Source: Bacteroidia bacterium
Lineage (GTDB): Bacteria > Bacteroidota > Bacteroidia > Bacteroidales > UBA5342
Direction of reading: 5' to 3'
Assembly (NCBI GenBank): GCA_030433225.1
Contig: JAUIMD010000076.1
Span: 1-7,945, forward strand
DNA length: 7,945 nt
Position 1 is the stretch's first letter. Every line of letters starts with the position of its first letter. The notes below the pieces were generated by a model. That model was not told where the DNA came from. It searched no databases and saw only the letters and a list, made by a program, of their open reading frames with translations. Shown here in pieces: positions 1-6,865 of this stretch. Made by a program: the position numbers and the translations under genes.

Positions 1-730
1 AAGCACGCAACCAGCCCACATTGCCATCCTGCAGTTTTATACGTTTCCAGTCGCTTACACCGTCAATTACTTCAACCTTGGTACCTTCGTGAAGAATAAA
101 CAGGTCTGTACCACTGGTATTGGGTGCCCCTTTTACCGTTACCGAGGGACTAAAGATAATGGCTTCTACCGTGTCGACCTGTTCGCTTTTTGAACGGCCC
201 GATGACCAGAAACCAACAGCTGAAATGCTGAAAAAAACGATTCCCACAAAAAAGGAAATTCGTTTTATCAGTCCGCTGCCCGAAAACGTAAACGCCAGTA
301 ACAGCACCATAAACACGGCAAATGCAGCAATGCTAATCATTCCCCACTCATCAGAGGTAAACATGTGGCGAATGCCGGTGGCCCATTTTTTAAGGAAGAA
401 TACATCCACCACTTCAATTTTATCGGTGATGTATTGTTGGGTAAGTTCCAGGTTGTATTGCGCATCGTTGTGCGTAGGTTTTAGCTTCAGGGCCTTTTCG
501 TAATGAAGAATGGCATTGGGCAGGTCACCGGTTTTGTAAAAGGCGTTGCCCAGGTTATAGTACAAATCGGCCGACTCCAGCCCGCTTTGCACAATGCTGT
601 CGTACTGAGCAATGGCACCGGCAAAATCGCCGGCCGTATACAGTGAATCTCCTTTTAACTTTAAGGCATCGTTTGCAGACATTACACTGACAAACAAAAG
701 CAACAGGGGAATAAGTGTCAGTTTCTTCAT
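1..730 (-). CDS. batE: BatE: exported TPR protein with two membrane helices and a C-terminal SH3-like domain (3' end cut off by window edge)
   Basis: My translation from the ATG at 730-728 gives 243 residues open to the window edge. It starts with a signal-like segment (MKKLTLIPLLLLFVSVMSA, 1-19). Two TPR units follow, about 22-55 and 56-89, the second with a typical YYNLGNAFYKTGDLPNAILH pattern. A hairpin of two hydrophobic helices (about 130-149 and 158-175) is joined by a short loop containing KR, expected on the cytosolic side. From about 187 there is a bacterial SH3-like domain, including GTKVEVI and a final DGNVGWLRA. That ending usually lies within some ten residues of the BatE stop, so little is missing. 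TPR plus SH3 on the outer face of the membrane suggests a protein- or peptidoglycan-binding role, which is inferred from domain type only. The start lies one base after the batD stop (TAAGATG), pointing to coupled translation. Confidence 0.93.
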   Translation of the reverse strand, partial: MKKLTLIPLLLLFVSVMSANDALKLKGDSLYTAGDFAGAIAQYDSIVQSGLESADLYYNLGNAFYKTGDLPNAILHYEKALKLKPTHNDAQYNLELTQQYITDKIEVVDVFFLKKWATGIRHMFTSDEWGMISIAAFAVFMVLLLAFTFSGSGLIKRISFFVGIVFFSISAVGFWSSGRSKSEQVDTVEAIIFSPSVTVKGAPNTSGTDLFILHEGTKVEVIDGVSDWKRIKLQDGNVGWLRA

Positions 731-731
731 C

Positions 732-2576
732 TTATTTAATTTCTCTTTCTAAACGACTAATCAGCACAACAGACGATGCATATACCGTTTCCAGTTCATC
801 CGACTCGTTGGAGGGTGCAAAGCGTGCAAATTCACATTTATCCAACAGTTGCAGCAGGCTTTTTATGGTTTCGTCATTCACCTTTCGGCTTACCAGCATT
901 TGCTGCACATTTTCTTTATTCAATTGCGATACGTTAATGCTCAATTTATCCGCCACGTACCCCCATAGCGCACGCAGGGTTTCGTCATAAAAAGCCTCCC
1001 GCTCGCCTTTTTTCATTAATTGTTGTGCCTGTTTCAGTTTTTTACGTGCCATCGGGTTGGCTTTTTTACGCTTCAATCCTGCCACATTTGCGCGCTCTTT
1101 ACGTTGCTTGCGCATCACAAAAAGCACTATAAAATAAAGCAATACAGGTACCAGGTAACTCAGCCAAAAAGCACGGGAACCAAACAAATACTTCCCTTGC
1201 GGCTTTAAGCGTGTGGATTTTGTTTGGATAAAGCGAATATCTTTCCCCAGGAATTTAACGTTCTCCTTACTTGCAAAAGTAGTCACTACACCCCCATTGT
1301 CTTCTTGTGCACCTTTGGCTACATTTAACGTATAGGTAGGGGTAGTGAGGGTTTTGTATGCGTTGGTTTTCAAATCGAAATAACTGAAGCTATACGATGG
1401 AATGGTAAATTCGCCGGCAAAGCGCGGGATAACCAAAAATTCGAAGGTTTTGGAGCCTACTACCCCGTCTTGTGTATTTTTAACGTTGTTGGATATTTTT
1501 GGATCATACGTTTCAAAATCGCCCGGGAAGTTTATTTCCGGTGTATTGATCAACTTCAGGTTTCCATTGCCCGAAATGGTAATACTCAATGTCACCGGAT
1601 CGTTGGCCGTAACCTCGGTTTTATCCAGCGAGGCACGCATACTAAACTCGCCTGAAAGGGCGCTAAACCCGGCCGGAGCTCCTGCAGGAAATGCTTCTAC
1701 TTTTACGGTTTTCTTTTCCGATTTTACCATGCGACGCACGTCCTGGTACGTATCAAAAAAGTCGTCAAAAATGTTTTGCGACCGGCGGTTGGTACGCAGG
1801 CGAATGATGCAGTCCAGTTCTGCCGGCTCAATTTCAATAGTGCCCGAGCGCTGCGGAAACAGGATGGTTTGTTTTAGTGTTGCCGTGCGGTAATTTCTGC
1901 CGTTAATGGCTTCTATCCCATATTGCAGGTTTTGCGGCAAATCAATTTCGTAGGCTAAAAAACCCTTATAAGCGGGTAATTTGGCATTTTCGAAGCCCCG
2001 TACATCCAAACGTGTGTACAACTTAACGGTTGCAATTAAATATTCCTGCTGGTGTACTTTTGTTTTGGAAACGAAGGTGCGCAGAAAAATATCATCGCCC
2101 GAAATGGAACCGGTGGCACCTGCATCCGCTTCTTCATTGTTGGATGCCGACTGCCCGGCTGCCAAAACTTTAATGCTAACGGCATTTGATTTAAACGATT
2201 TCCCATCCACTTCTACCGTTGCTGCGGGAATTTCAAAACTTCCCTCCTTCTCGGCCATTAATACATAGGTGTATTTGATGGTATTGCTGGAAGTCATTTG
2301 CCCGTTTACCACCGATACCTGACGTGATGTAGATTGCGAAGGACCGGCCAGATAACGAAAATCGCTAATGGAAGCCGCGCGAAAATTTTTTACATCGTCG
2401 TTGGAATTTACGGTATAGGTAAGTCTGAACTGGTTTCCCACCACCACCGTATTGGGTGCAGACGCCACAAATTCAACGTCGGCTGCCCGGGCCACCCAGG
2501 TCAGCAAAAGAAAAAATATGAGGTATCCTAGTTTATTCATTGTTAAAATTTGAGCCACAAATTTAATGCTTCTCAT
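732..2576 (-). CDS. batD: BatD: large membrane protein with exported Ig-like beta domains and a cytosolic helical tail
   Basis: This 614-residue protein matches the BatD (oxygen tolerance) family in length and layout. A signal segment near the start is followed by a long beta-rich exported region (about 33-440). This includes VEFVASAPNTVVVGNQFRLT at 34-53, a second repeat near 163-295 and a third near 310-420 (FSMRASLDKTEVTANDPVTL). A single transmembrane helix lies at about 468-488, followed by a strongly basic stretch (RKQRKERANVAGLKRKK) and a helical cytosolic domain (about 510-612). The family is taken to be an assembly or scaffold subunit next to BatA and BatB; its biochemistry is unknown. 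Two starts are possible. The ATG at 2576 is 13 nt after the preceding stop, matching operon spacing, but puts 15 residues before the hydrophobic core. The ATG at 2540 (MNKLGYLIFFLLLTWVARA) gives a more classical signal peptide. I keep the longer form with low certainty. Confidence 0.94.
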   Translation of the reverse strand: MRSIKFVAQILTMNKLGYLIFFLLLTWVARAADVEFVASAPNTVVVGNQFRLTYTVNSNDDVKNFRAASISDFRYLAGPSQSTSRQVSVVNGQMTSSNTIKYTYVLMAEKEGSFEIPAATVEVDGKSFKSNAVSIKVLAAGQSASNNEEADAGATGSISGDDIFLRTFVSKTKVHQQEYLIATVKLYTRLDVRGFENAKLPAYKGFLAYEIDLPQNLQYGIEAINGRNYRTATLKQTILFPQRSGTIEIEPAELDCIIRLRTNRRSQNIFDDFFDTYQDVRRMVKSEKKTVKVEAFPAGAPAGFSALSGEFSMRASLDKTEVTANDPVTLSITISGNGNLKLINTPEINFPGDFETYDPKISNNVKNTQDGVVGSKTFEFLVIPRFAGEFTIPSYSFSYFDLKTNAYKTLTTPTYTLNVAKGAQEDNGGVVTTFASKENVKFLGKDIRFIQTKSTRLKPQGKYLFGSRAFWLSYLVPVLLYFIVLFVMRKQRKERANVAGLKRKKANPMARKKLKQAQQLMKKGEREAFYDETLRALWGYVADKLSINVSQLNKENVQQMLVSRKVNDETIKSLLQLLDKCEFARFAPSNESDELETVYASSVVLISRLEREIK

Positions 2577-2589
2577 TTGTTAATCAAGT

Positions 2590-3132
2590 TTACCACTCTT
2601 TATCCACCCTACGCGAGCGCACCTTTATTTTTTTCTGTTCATCCACTTTCTCTTTCACGTCCTGCTCATCCAGCATAATGGATTGCAGGATTTGCTCCGC
2701 CTGTTCCTGGGTTAATTCATTGGGATTAGGTTCCTGCGGCTGGTCGCCCTGTTTCTGTTGTTGCTGATCCTGGTTTTGCTGCTGTTGCGCATCTTTATCC
2801 TCAGGTTGCTCCTGGTCTTTTTGATCCTGCTGATCCTGCTGGTTTTGTTGGTCCTGCTTGTCCTGGTCCTGCTTGTCCTGGTTGTTATCTCCACCCTGAT
2901 TTTTATTCTGCTGGTTTTGCTCATCCTGTTCGTCCATAACTTTTTTGAGCGCCAGCAATTTGCTGTTGTTTGGATATTGATTTAAACCTGCCATCACTTT
3001 TGATCGTGCTTCAACAGCTTTCCCATGCACAAACAATTCCGCAGCTTCATCAAAATATGCTTCTATGGCCTGCGAATACGACCATTGCGTAAAGACCGCT
3101 AAAAACATCAATATGTAAAATAATCGCCTCAT
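2590..3132 (-). CDS. Small exported Gln/Asp-rich protein with one TPR-like unit and a BatC-type C-terminal tail
   Basis: This 180-residue protein has a clean signal peptide (MRRLFYILMFLAVFTQWSYS, cut near 20-21). One TPR-like helical pair follows (about 22-66, with the GKAVEARSKVMAGL pattern). A very low-complexity stretch (67-135) is built almost only of Q, D, N, K and E. The conserved-looking tail (139-180) has TQEQAEQILQSIMLDEQDVK and ends in DKEW. In many Bacteroidota BatC proteins the TPR region runs into a Gln-rich stretch and ends with such an EQAEQLL...DEKD..EKV...KDW tail (family knowledge from memory). Here that tail sits on a separate protein, so this may be the second half of a divided BatC or a dedicated partner of it. 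It starts 12 nt after the upstream TPR gene, with its own ATG and signal peptide, so it is not a frameshift fragment. Real coding status is supported by operon position, the signal peptide and the tail motif. Function unknown. Confidence 0.85.
   Translation of the reverse strand: MRRLFYILMFLAVFTQWSYSQAIEAYFDEAAELFVHGKAVEARSKVMAGLNQYPNNSKLLALKKVMDEQDEQNQQNKNQGGDNNQDKQDQDKQDQQNQQDQQDQKDQEQPEDKDAQQQQNQDQQQQKQGDQPQEPNPNELTQEQAEQILQSIMLDEQDVKEKVDEQKKIKVRSRRVDKEW
2728..2934 (-). repeat. Coding low-complexity repeat (Gln/Asp codons) inside the small exported protein
   Basis: This stretch encodes residues 67-135 of the Gln/Asp-rich protein and is built from short repeated units. A perfect 15-bp tandem pair lies at 2851-2865 and 2866-2880 (plus strand gtcctgcttgtcctg, encoding two copies of a QDKQD-like unit). 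A perfect 9-bp pair lies at 2823-2831 and 2832-2840 (gatcctgct). Such arrays are prone to slippage, so the length of this segment probably varies between strains. On the opposite strand the same bases spell a poly-Leu/Val reading frame, which is an artefact of codon complementarity. Confidence 0.85.
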
Positions 3133-3144
3133 TTTTCTTGCTGT

Positions 3145-3804
3145 TTATTCTTCAATGCCGGCTACTTTGCTCAGCCTGCCCATGTACTCTTTGTAATTTC
3201 CCATACTGGCATCTTTTTGGGTGGCTTCCTGCATCACCTGAAAAGCCTCCCTGAACTTACCGGCCGCCAATAATTCGTCGGCCTGTTGCTTAACCTTTTT
3301 GGCAAACTCGGTAAGTAGCGGTGGTTTTTGGTCGTTGTTTTGTTGTTGCTGCTGTTGCTGTTGCTTATTTAGCTGATGCTGCACAAACGCCAGGTTATAG
3401 CGTGTTTCGTCATCGGCCGGATTATTGCGCAACGAAAGTTTATAGGATTCCAGACTCTTCTCCAGGTTTTCGGATGCAACATACGCATTTCCCATATTAT
3501 GGTAGATACGTCCTAGTTTTTCTTTTTCTTCGGTGGAACCGGCCAATATCTGCCATTGCTCAATGGCCTGATCGTACTTTTTTTGCCGAAACATGGCATC
3601 GGCCATATTAAACTTAGCCTCAAATAAGTTTTCGTCGGTATCCAACGATTTCATGTACTGCACTTCGGCTTCAGTAAACTTTCCTTCTTCGTACAGTTTA
3701 TTTCCCTTACGCGTCATCTGGCGTGCATTTTGCCCAAAGGCTTCACCGCACGTAAGCGCCAATACAAGCAAAGGTATGAGTTGGTATTTCAATGCCTTTA
3801 TCAT
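3145..3804 (-). CDS. batC: BatC: exported TPR protein with a short poly-Gln stretch
   Basis: This 219-residue protein lies between BatB and the Gln-rich protein, the usual place of BatC. It begins with a hydrophobic signal segment (about 5-24). A cysteine at 19 follows LALT, but the -1 Thr makes a lipobox unlikely. TPR units lie at about 30-64 (ARQMTRKGNKLYEEGKFTEA), 65-91 (FEAKFNMADAMFRQKKYDQA) and 98-131 (YHNMGNAYVASENLEKSLES), and DDETRYNLAFVQ opens the next helix. Eight consecutive Gln (148-155) lead into a C-terminal helical segment (about 163-215) with ADELLAAGKFREAFQVM, perhaps a further degenerate TPR. The protein lacks the Gln/Asp-rich tail with EQAEQ...DW that I expect at the end of BatC; the next gene carries it instead. 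It starts 7 nt after batB (AAAACAG then ATG). TPRs indicate a protein-binding role on the exported side; the partner is unknown. Confidence 0.9.
   Translation of the reverse strand: MIKALKYQLIPLLVLALTCGEAFGQNARQMTRKGNKLYEEGKFTEAEVQYMKSLDTDENLFEAKFNMADAMFRQKKYDQAIEQWQILAGSTEEKEKLGRIYHNMGNAYVASENLEKSLESYKLSLRNNPADDETRYNLAFVQHQLNKQQQQQQQQNNDQKPPLLTEFAKKVKQQADELLAAGKFREAFQVMQEATQKDASMGNYKEYMGRLSKVAGIEE
3340..3363 (-). repeat. Poly-Gln codon run in batC
   Basis: Eight consecutive Gln codons (mixed CAA and CAG) encode residues 148-155 of the TPR protein. The run separates its three clear TPR units from its C-terminal helical segment and probably forms a flexible linker. Mixed codon use makes it less slippage-prone than a pure triplet array. 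Confidence 0.8.
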
Positions 3805-3811
3805 CTGTTTT

Positions 3812-4846
3812 TTATTTTCCGGATTCGAACAGTTTAATTTTACTCAGGTAGCGATTTTTTTTGTTGAGTACAAAAACCTCCACCACTAAAACAAATAAAA
3901 TCACCCATGCCAGCCACTGAAACTGATCTTCGTAATCGGCATATACTTTAGATTCAAATTCCGTTTTGTCCATTTTGCTGATTTCGCGAAACAAATCGCT
4001 TAAGCCGGTTTTTGTATTGTTGGCACGAAAGTAATTCCCGCCACCACTTTCCGCAATTTGGCGCAGACTTTCTTCATCCAGCTTGGTAATTACCACATTA
4101 CCCGACCGATCTTTTACAAAATTGTTGGTGCCTTCAATGGGGATGGGCCCTCCCTGTGGCAATCCCATACCAATGGTGTTTACGACAATGCCCTTTTCCT
4201 GTGCTTTTTTTGCCGCCACAATCGCATCGTCTTCGTGGTTTTCTCCATCGGTAATCACAATTATGGCACGACTTGCATCCGATTGTGGCCCAAAAGACTT
4301 TACCGAAAGATCGATGGCTTTACCAATGGCCGTACCCTGCACCGGTACTACGTTGGTATTTATGGTGGATAAGAACATTTTTGCCGATGCATAATCGGTG
4401 GTGATGGGCAATTGAATGTAGGCATCGCCGGCAAACACCACCAACCCAATTTTATCGTTGTGCAGCTTTTCCACCATTTTAGAAATGGCTTGCTTGGAGC
4501 GCTCCAAACGGTTGGGTTTAATGTCATTGGCCATCATTGAATTGGATACGTCGAGGGCAATAATTACCTCTATACCTTTACGTTTTACCGATTGTAACTT
4601 GGAGCCGAACTGCGGTCCGGCCAACAAAAAAATGAACACGGTAAACGTAAAAGCCACCATAACAAATTTAAGAATGGGGCGTGCGGAAGATACATCCGGC
4701 ATCAGGGCATCAATCAGTTCAGGGTTACCAAACGATTTGATGGCTTTAATGCGGCGGTAGCGAATGTAAAGGAAAAACAGCACCAGCCCCGGCACCAGAA
4801 ACAGCAGGTATAAAAATTCAGGATGTGCAAATCTAAATACTGACAT
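3812..4846 (-). CDS. batB: BatB: membrane-anchored von Willebrand factor A domain protein with intact MIDAS
   Basis: This 344-residue protein has the BatA/BatB layout: an N-terminal membrane helix (about 11-28, after MSVFRFAHPE), a second helix (about 58-77) ending in LLAGPQ, a vWA domain (about 91-290) and a C-terminal helix (about 311-328). The metal-ion-dependent adhesion site is complete: D99-x-S101-x-S103 (ALDVSNSM), T172 in the GTAIG loop and D200 in VITDGENHEDD. Proteins of this family sit in the membrane with the vWA domain exposed and are thought to act with a MoxR ATPase, by analogy to other MoxR-vWA pairs; the substrate is unknown. It starts 3 nt after the batA stop. It is a clear paralogue of batA, sharing D(I/L)KPNRLE, NDKIGLVVFAG and the GTAIG loop. 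The batA/batB labels follow gene order, and by sequence alone either name would fit. Confidence 0.95.
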   Translation of the reverse strand: MSVFRFAHPEFLYLLFLVPGLVLFFLYIRYRRIKAIKSFGNPELIDALMPDVSSARPILKFVMVAFTFTVFIFLLAGPQFGSKLQSVKRKGIEVIIALDVSNSMMANDIKPNRLERSKQAISKMVEKLHNDKIGLVVFAGDAYIQLPITTDYASAKMFLSTINTNVVPVQGTAIGKAIDLSVKSFGPQSDASRAIIVITDGENHEDDAIVAAKKAQEKGIVVNTIGMGLPQGGPIPIEGTNNFVKDRSGNVVITKLDEESLRQIAESGGGNYFRANNTKTGLSDLFREISKMDKTEFESKVYADYEDQFQWLAWVILFVLVVEVFVLNKKNRYLSKIKLFESGK

Positions 4847-4849
4847 AGC

Positions 4850-5842
4850 TTAGGGTATCGTTCTTAAAATGGTGTAACGTAACAACACTTCTGCCAAAAG
4901 AAAAACAAAACCAAAAAGGGCAAAAAACAGGTACTCTTCCTTTTTTTTGCTGAATTCCTTGACTTCTATTTTTGTTTTTTCCAATTGGTCAATCTCTGCA
5001 TAAATCTGCTTTAGCGAGGCATTGTCGGTGGCACGGAAATAAGCTCCATCCGTATTAGCAGCAATGCGCCGCAGCAAGGGCTCATCAATATTTACATCCA
5101 CCATTTGCATTTGTGTACCAAAGGTAGTTTGTACGGGCATAGGTGCTTGCCCAACCGTTCCAACCCCAATGGTGTACACCCGAATGCCAAAACTTTTGGC
5201 CAGGTCGGCTGCCATTTCAGGAGCAATTTCCCCGGCATTGTTTTCGCCATCGGTCAGCAGAATAATTACTTTGGATTTTGCCTCGCTGTCTTTAATACGA
5301 GCGACGGCTGTTGCCAGCCCCATGCCAATGGCCGTACCATTTTCGAGCTGAATGCCCGGCAAATCTTTAAACAAATTAATAAGTACGGCATGGTCGGTGG
5401 TGAGCGGGCACTGGGTAAAGCTTTCGCCGGCAAACACCACCAGGCCTATTTTATCGTTATCTCTACCCGCAATAAACTCGGTTGCCACATCAATAGCGGC
5501 TTCCAGCCGGTTGGGTTTTAAATCCTGAGCCAGCATACTTCCGCTTAAGTCCATGGATATAACAATGTCAATTCCCTCGGTATTCACATTGCGGAAACTG
5601 TCAGTAGATTGCGGCCTTGCCAACACCAAAATTACAAAGGCCAGAGCCAAACACCGAAAGGCAAAGGCCAAATGGCGCAGGTAAAATTTGTACGATTGGC
5701 TGATGTTTCGGAAATTTCTGAATCCGGACACCTGCAGGGAGGCATTGGATTTTCGTTGCCGCAACACATACCAGGTAATTATGGGTATGTAGAGTACAAA
5801 CAATAAAAAGTATTCAGGGTTGGCAAAAATTATATGCCTCAT
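4850..5842 (-). CDS. batA: BatA: membrane-anchored von Willebrand factor A domain protein with intact MIDAS
   Basis: This 330-residue protein begins MRHIIFANPEYF, followed by a membrane helix (about 11-27), a second helix (about 58-75) ending in LVLARPQ, a vWA domain (about 90-285) and a C-terminal helix (about 304-322). All MIDAS positions are present: D98-x-S100-x-S102 (SMDLSGSM), T170 in NGTAIG and D198 in LLTDGENNAG, so divalent metal binding is expected. By family knowledge it is a core Bat subunit, probably working with BatB and with the MoxR ATPase encoded at the right edge. Its ATG overlaps the stop of the upstream gene by 4 nt (ATGA at 5839-5842), a classic arrangement for translational coupling and roughly matched synthesis. 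No truncation or missing residue is evident. Confidence 0.95.
   Translation of the reverse strand: MRHIIFANPEYFLLFVLYIPIITWYVLRQRKSNASLQVSGFRNFRNISQSYKFYLRHLAFAFRCLALAFVILVLARPQSTDSFRNVNTEGIDIVISMDLSGSMLAQDLKPNRLEAAIDVATEFIAGRDNDKIGLVVFAGESFTQCPLTTDHAVLINLFKDLPGIQLENGTAIGMGLATAVARIKDSEAKSKVIILLTDGENNAGEIAPEMAADLAKSFGIRVYTIGVGTVGQAPMPVQTTFGTQMQMVDVNIDEPLLRRIAANTDGAYFRATDNASLKQIYAEIDQLEKTKIEVKEFSKKKEEYLFFALFGFVFLLAEVLLRYTILRTIP
5839..5842 (-). promoter_or_regulatory. ATGA stop-start overlap coupling batA to the upstream gene
   Basis: Read on the minus strand, ATGA contains the batA start ATG (5842-5840) and the TGA stop (5841-5839) of the upstream BatD-like gene. A ribosome finishing the first gene can restart on the second without a separate strong binding site, and no Shine-Dalgarno-like sequence is seen here. 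Confidence 0.8.
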
Positions 5843-6864
5843 GCTTCACTTGTTTTACTGTTGTTTTTATCGTTTTTGGTCATCTCTTCGTCTTTCCGCT
5901 TTTCTTCCAGCGAAGTTACCTCAACGGGGCGTGTCTGCTCCACAAACAAAATGGCATTCATCATGCACAAATCGTTTTCGTTGGGGAGGGGCTTACTTTT
6001 GGCAAATTTCACCAGGTCGGCCGTTTGTAATATCTGTACCAGGTTGCGCATGGCTCCATCCCGCTCAGAAAGGTGTGCTTTCATTTCGCGAATAATATCG
6101 TGGGAGGTTTCTTCCATTGCCGGCACCCCATATCGGCCTTCGATGTACACCCGCAACACATCAGTTAGTCGGGTATAAAACGGCTTTATACGGTCGGTTT
6201 GCCACAGTTTTTCTTCTTTCAGCAGTTGCAACTCGCGCAGGGCTATTACATGTGCAGGCTCCACCGGCTTAGGTTTGGGAGCAGGCAATATAGGCTCTTT
6301 TTGCAGCAGCCTTCGGGTGAGGTAGATAATGCCCAGTATTAGCAACACCAATAAAATTCCACCAACAACCCAGGGCACAATTTCCCTAAATTCGTACGGT
6401 ACTTCCAGGGGTTCTTTAATATCAAAAATGGATTGTGCCGTATCAATTTGAAAAGTGATTACGCGCAAAACCAGGGGGGAAGTGGCAATGCTGCCTCCAC
6501 CAAACTGCGAATCCACCAAAATTTCAAACGGTTCGAAATAATAAAAACCACTGTCGAAGGACGTAATGATGTAATCTTTCGAAATGGTAATCCTGTCGCC
6601 ATTTACAAGCGTATCGGCCGGGATGGATTCTACAATTTCGATGTTGGTTATAATGGTATCCTTAAACTCAGGAAACTGAAGCCGCAAAGCTTTGGGTTGC
6701 GAGGCTTCAATGTGCAGGGTTTGTTGTTGCCCAATGGGCATAATCAATGAATCCAGCTTTGCCGATACATTTACCTGTTGCGCCTGCAGGCCGGTAAGCA
6801 GCAGAAAGGTAAACACAAGGCTAATTCCTATAGAAATGCACTTCGATTTTTTTAATGTATGCAT
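5839..6864 (-). CDS. BatD-like single-pass membrane protein (small Bat-operon component between DUF58 and BatA)
   Basis: This 341-residue protein has a signal segment (about 9-29, ending LLLTGLQAQQ) and a beta-rich exported domain (about 30-140, including KDYIITSFDSGFYYFEPFEI). One transmembrane helix lies at about 162-182, followed by basic residues. A Pro-rich linker (190-203, LPAPKPKPVEP) leads into a helical cytosolic domain (about 206-312) with ALRELQLLKEEKLWQ, FYTRLTDVLRVYIEGRYGV and LVKFAKSKPLPNE, then a highly charged tail. Proteins of this type sit in the same slot in many Bacteroidota Bat operons, and a DUF4381 protein takes it in proteobacterial versions. The topology and C-terminal module resemble those of BatD (see findings), so I read it as a miniature BatD paralogue. 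Its ATG follows the DUF58 stop after one base (TGATATG), and its own stop overlaps batA. A structural or assembly role is inferred; no enzymatic motif is seen. Confidence 0.9.
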   Translation of the reverse strand: MHTLKKSKCISIGISLVFTFLLLTGLQAQQVNVSAKLDSLIMPIGQQQTLHIEASQPKALRLQFPEFKDTIITNIEIVESIPADTLVNGDRITISKDYIITSFDSGFYYFEPFEILVDSQFGGGSIATSPLVLRVITFQIDTAQSIFDIKEPLEVPYEFREIVPWVVGGILLVLLILGIIYLTRRLLQKEPILPAPKPKPVEPAHVIALRELQLLKEEKLWQTDRIKPFYTRLTDVLRVYIEGRYGVPAMEETSHDIIREMKAHLSERDGAMRNLVQILQTADLVKFAKSKPLPNENDLCMMNAILFVEQTRPVEVTSLEEKRKDEEMTKNDKNNSKTSEA

Positions 6865-6865
6865 A

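Noticed and set aside
1402..1893. A 163-residue open frame on the plus strand opposite batD
   Set aside because: It is antisense to the BatD beta domains, has no family resemblance or signal peptide, and there is no room for it in the single-direction operon.
2712..2924. A 70-residue Ser/Arg/Lys/Asn-rich frame on the minus strand within the Gln/Asp-rich gene
   Set aside because: It is an alternative frame of the same repeat region, with low complexity and no start context or domain of its own.
2758..2985. A 75-residue Leu/Val-rich frame resembling a membrane peptide on the plus strand
   Set aside because: It is the complement of the CAG/CAA/GAC-rich Gln/Asp linker, whose reverse strand necessarily yields Leu and Val codons in one frame, so the hydrophobic pattern carries no independent signal.
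3145..3200. Possible frameshift joining the TPR protein to the Gln-rich protein into one BatC
   Set aside because: The second gene has its own start codon and a complete signal peptide after a 12-nt gap, and the first ends in a normal helical segment, so two intact genes fit better than one broken gene.
3748..3750. Lipoprotein cleavage cysteine in BatC (Cys19)
   Set aside because: The residues before it (L-A-L-T) lack the small Ala/Gly/Ser at -1, and a normal signal peptidase I site is available shortly after, near residue 25.
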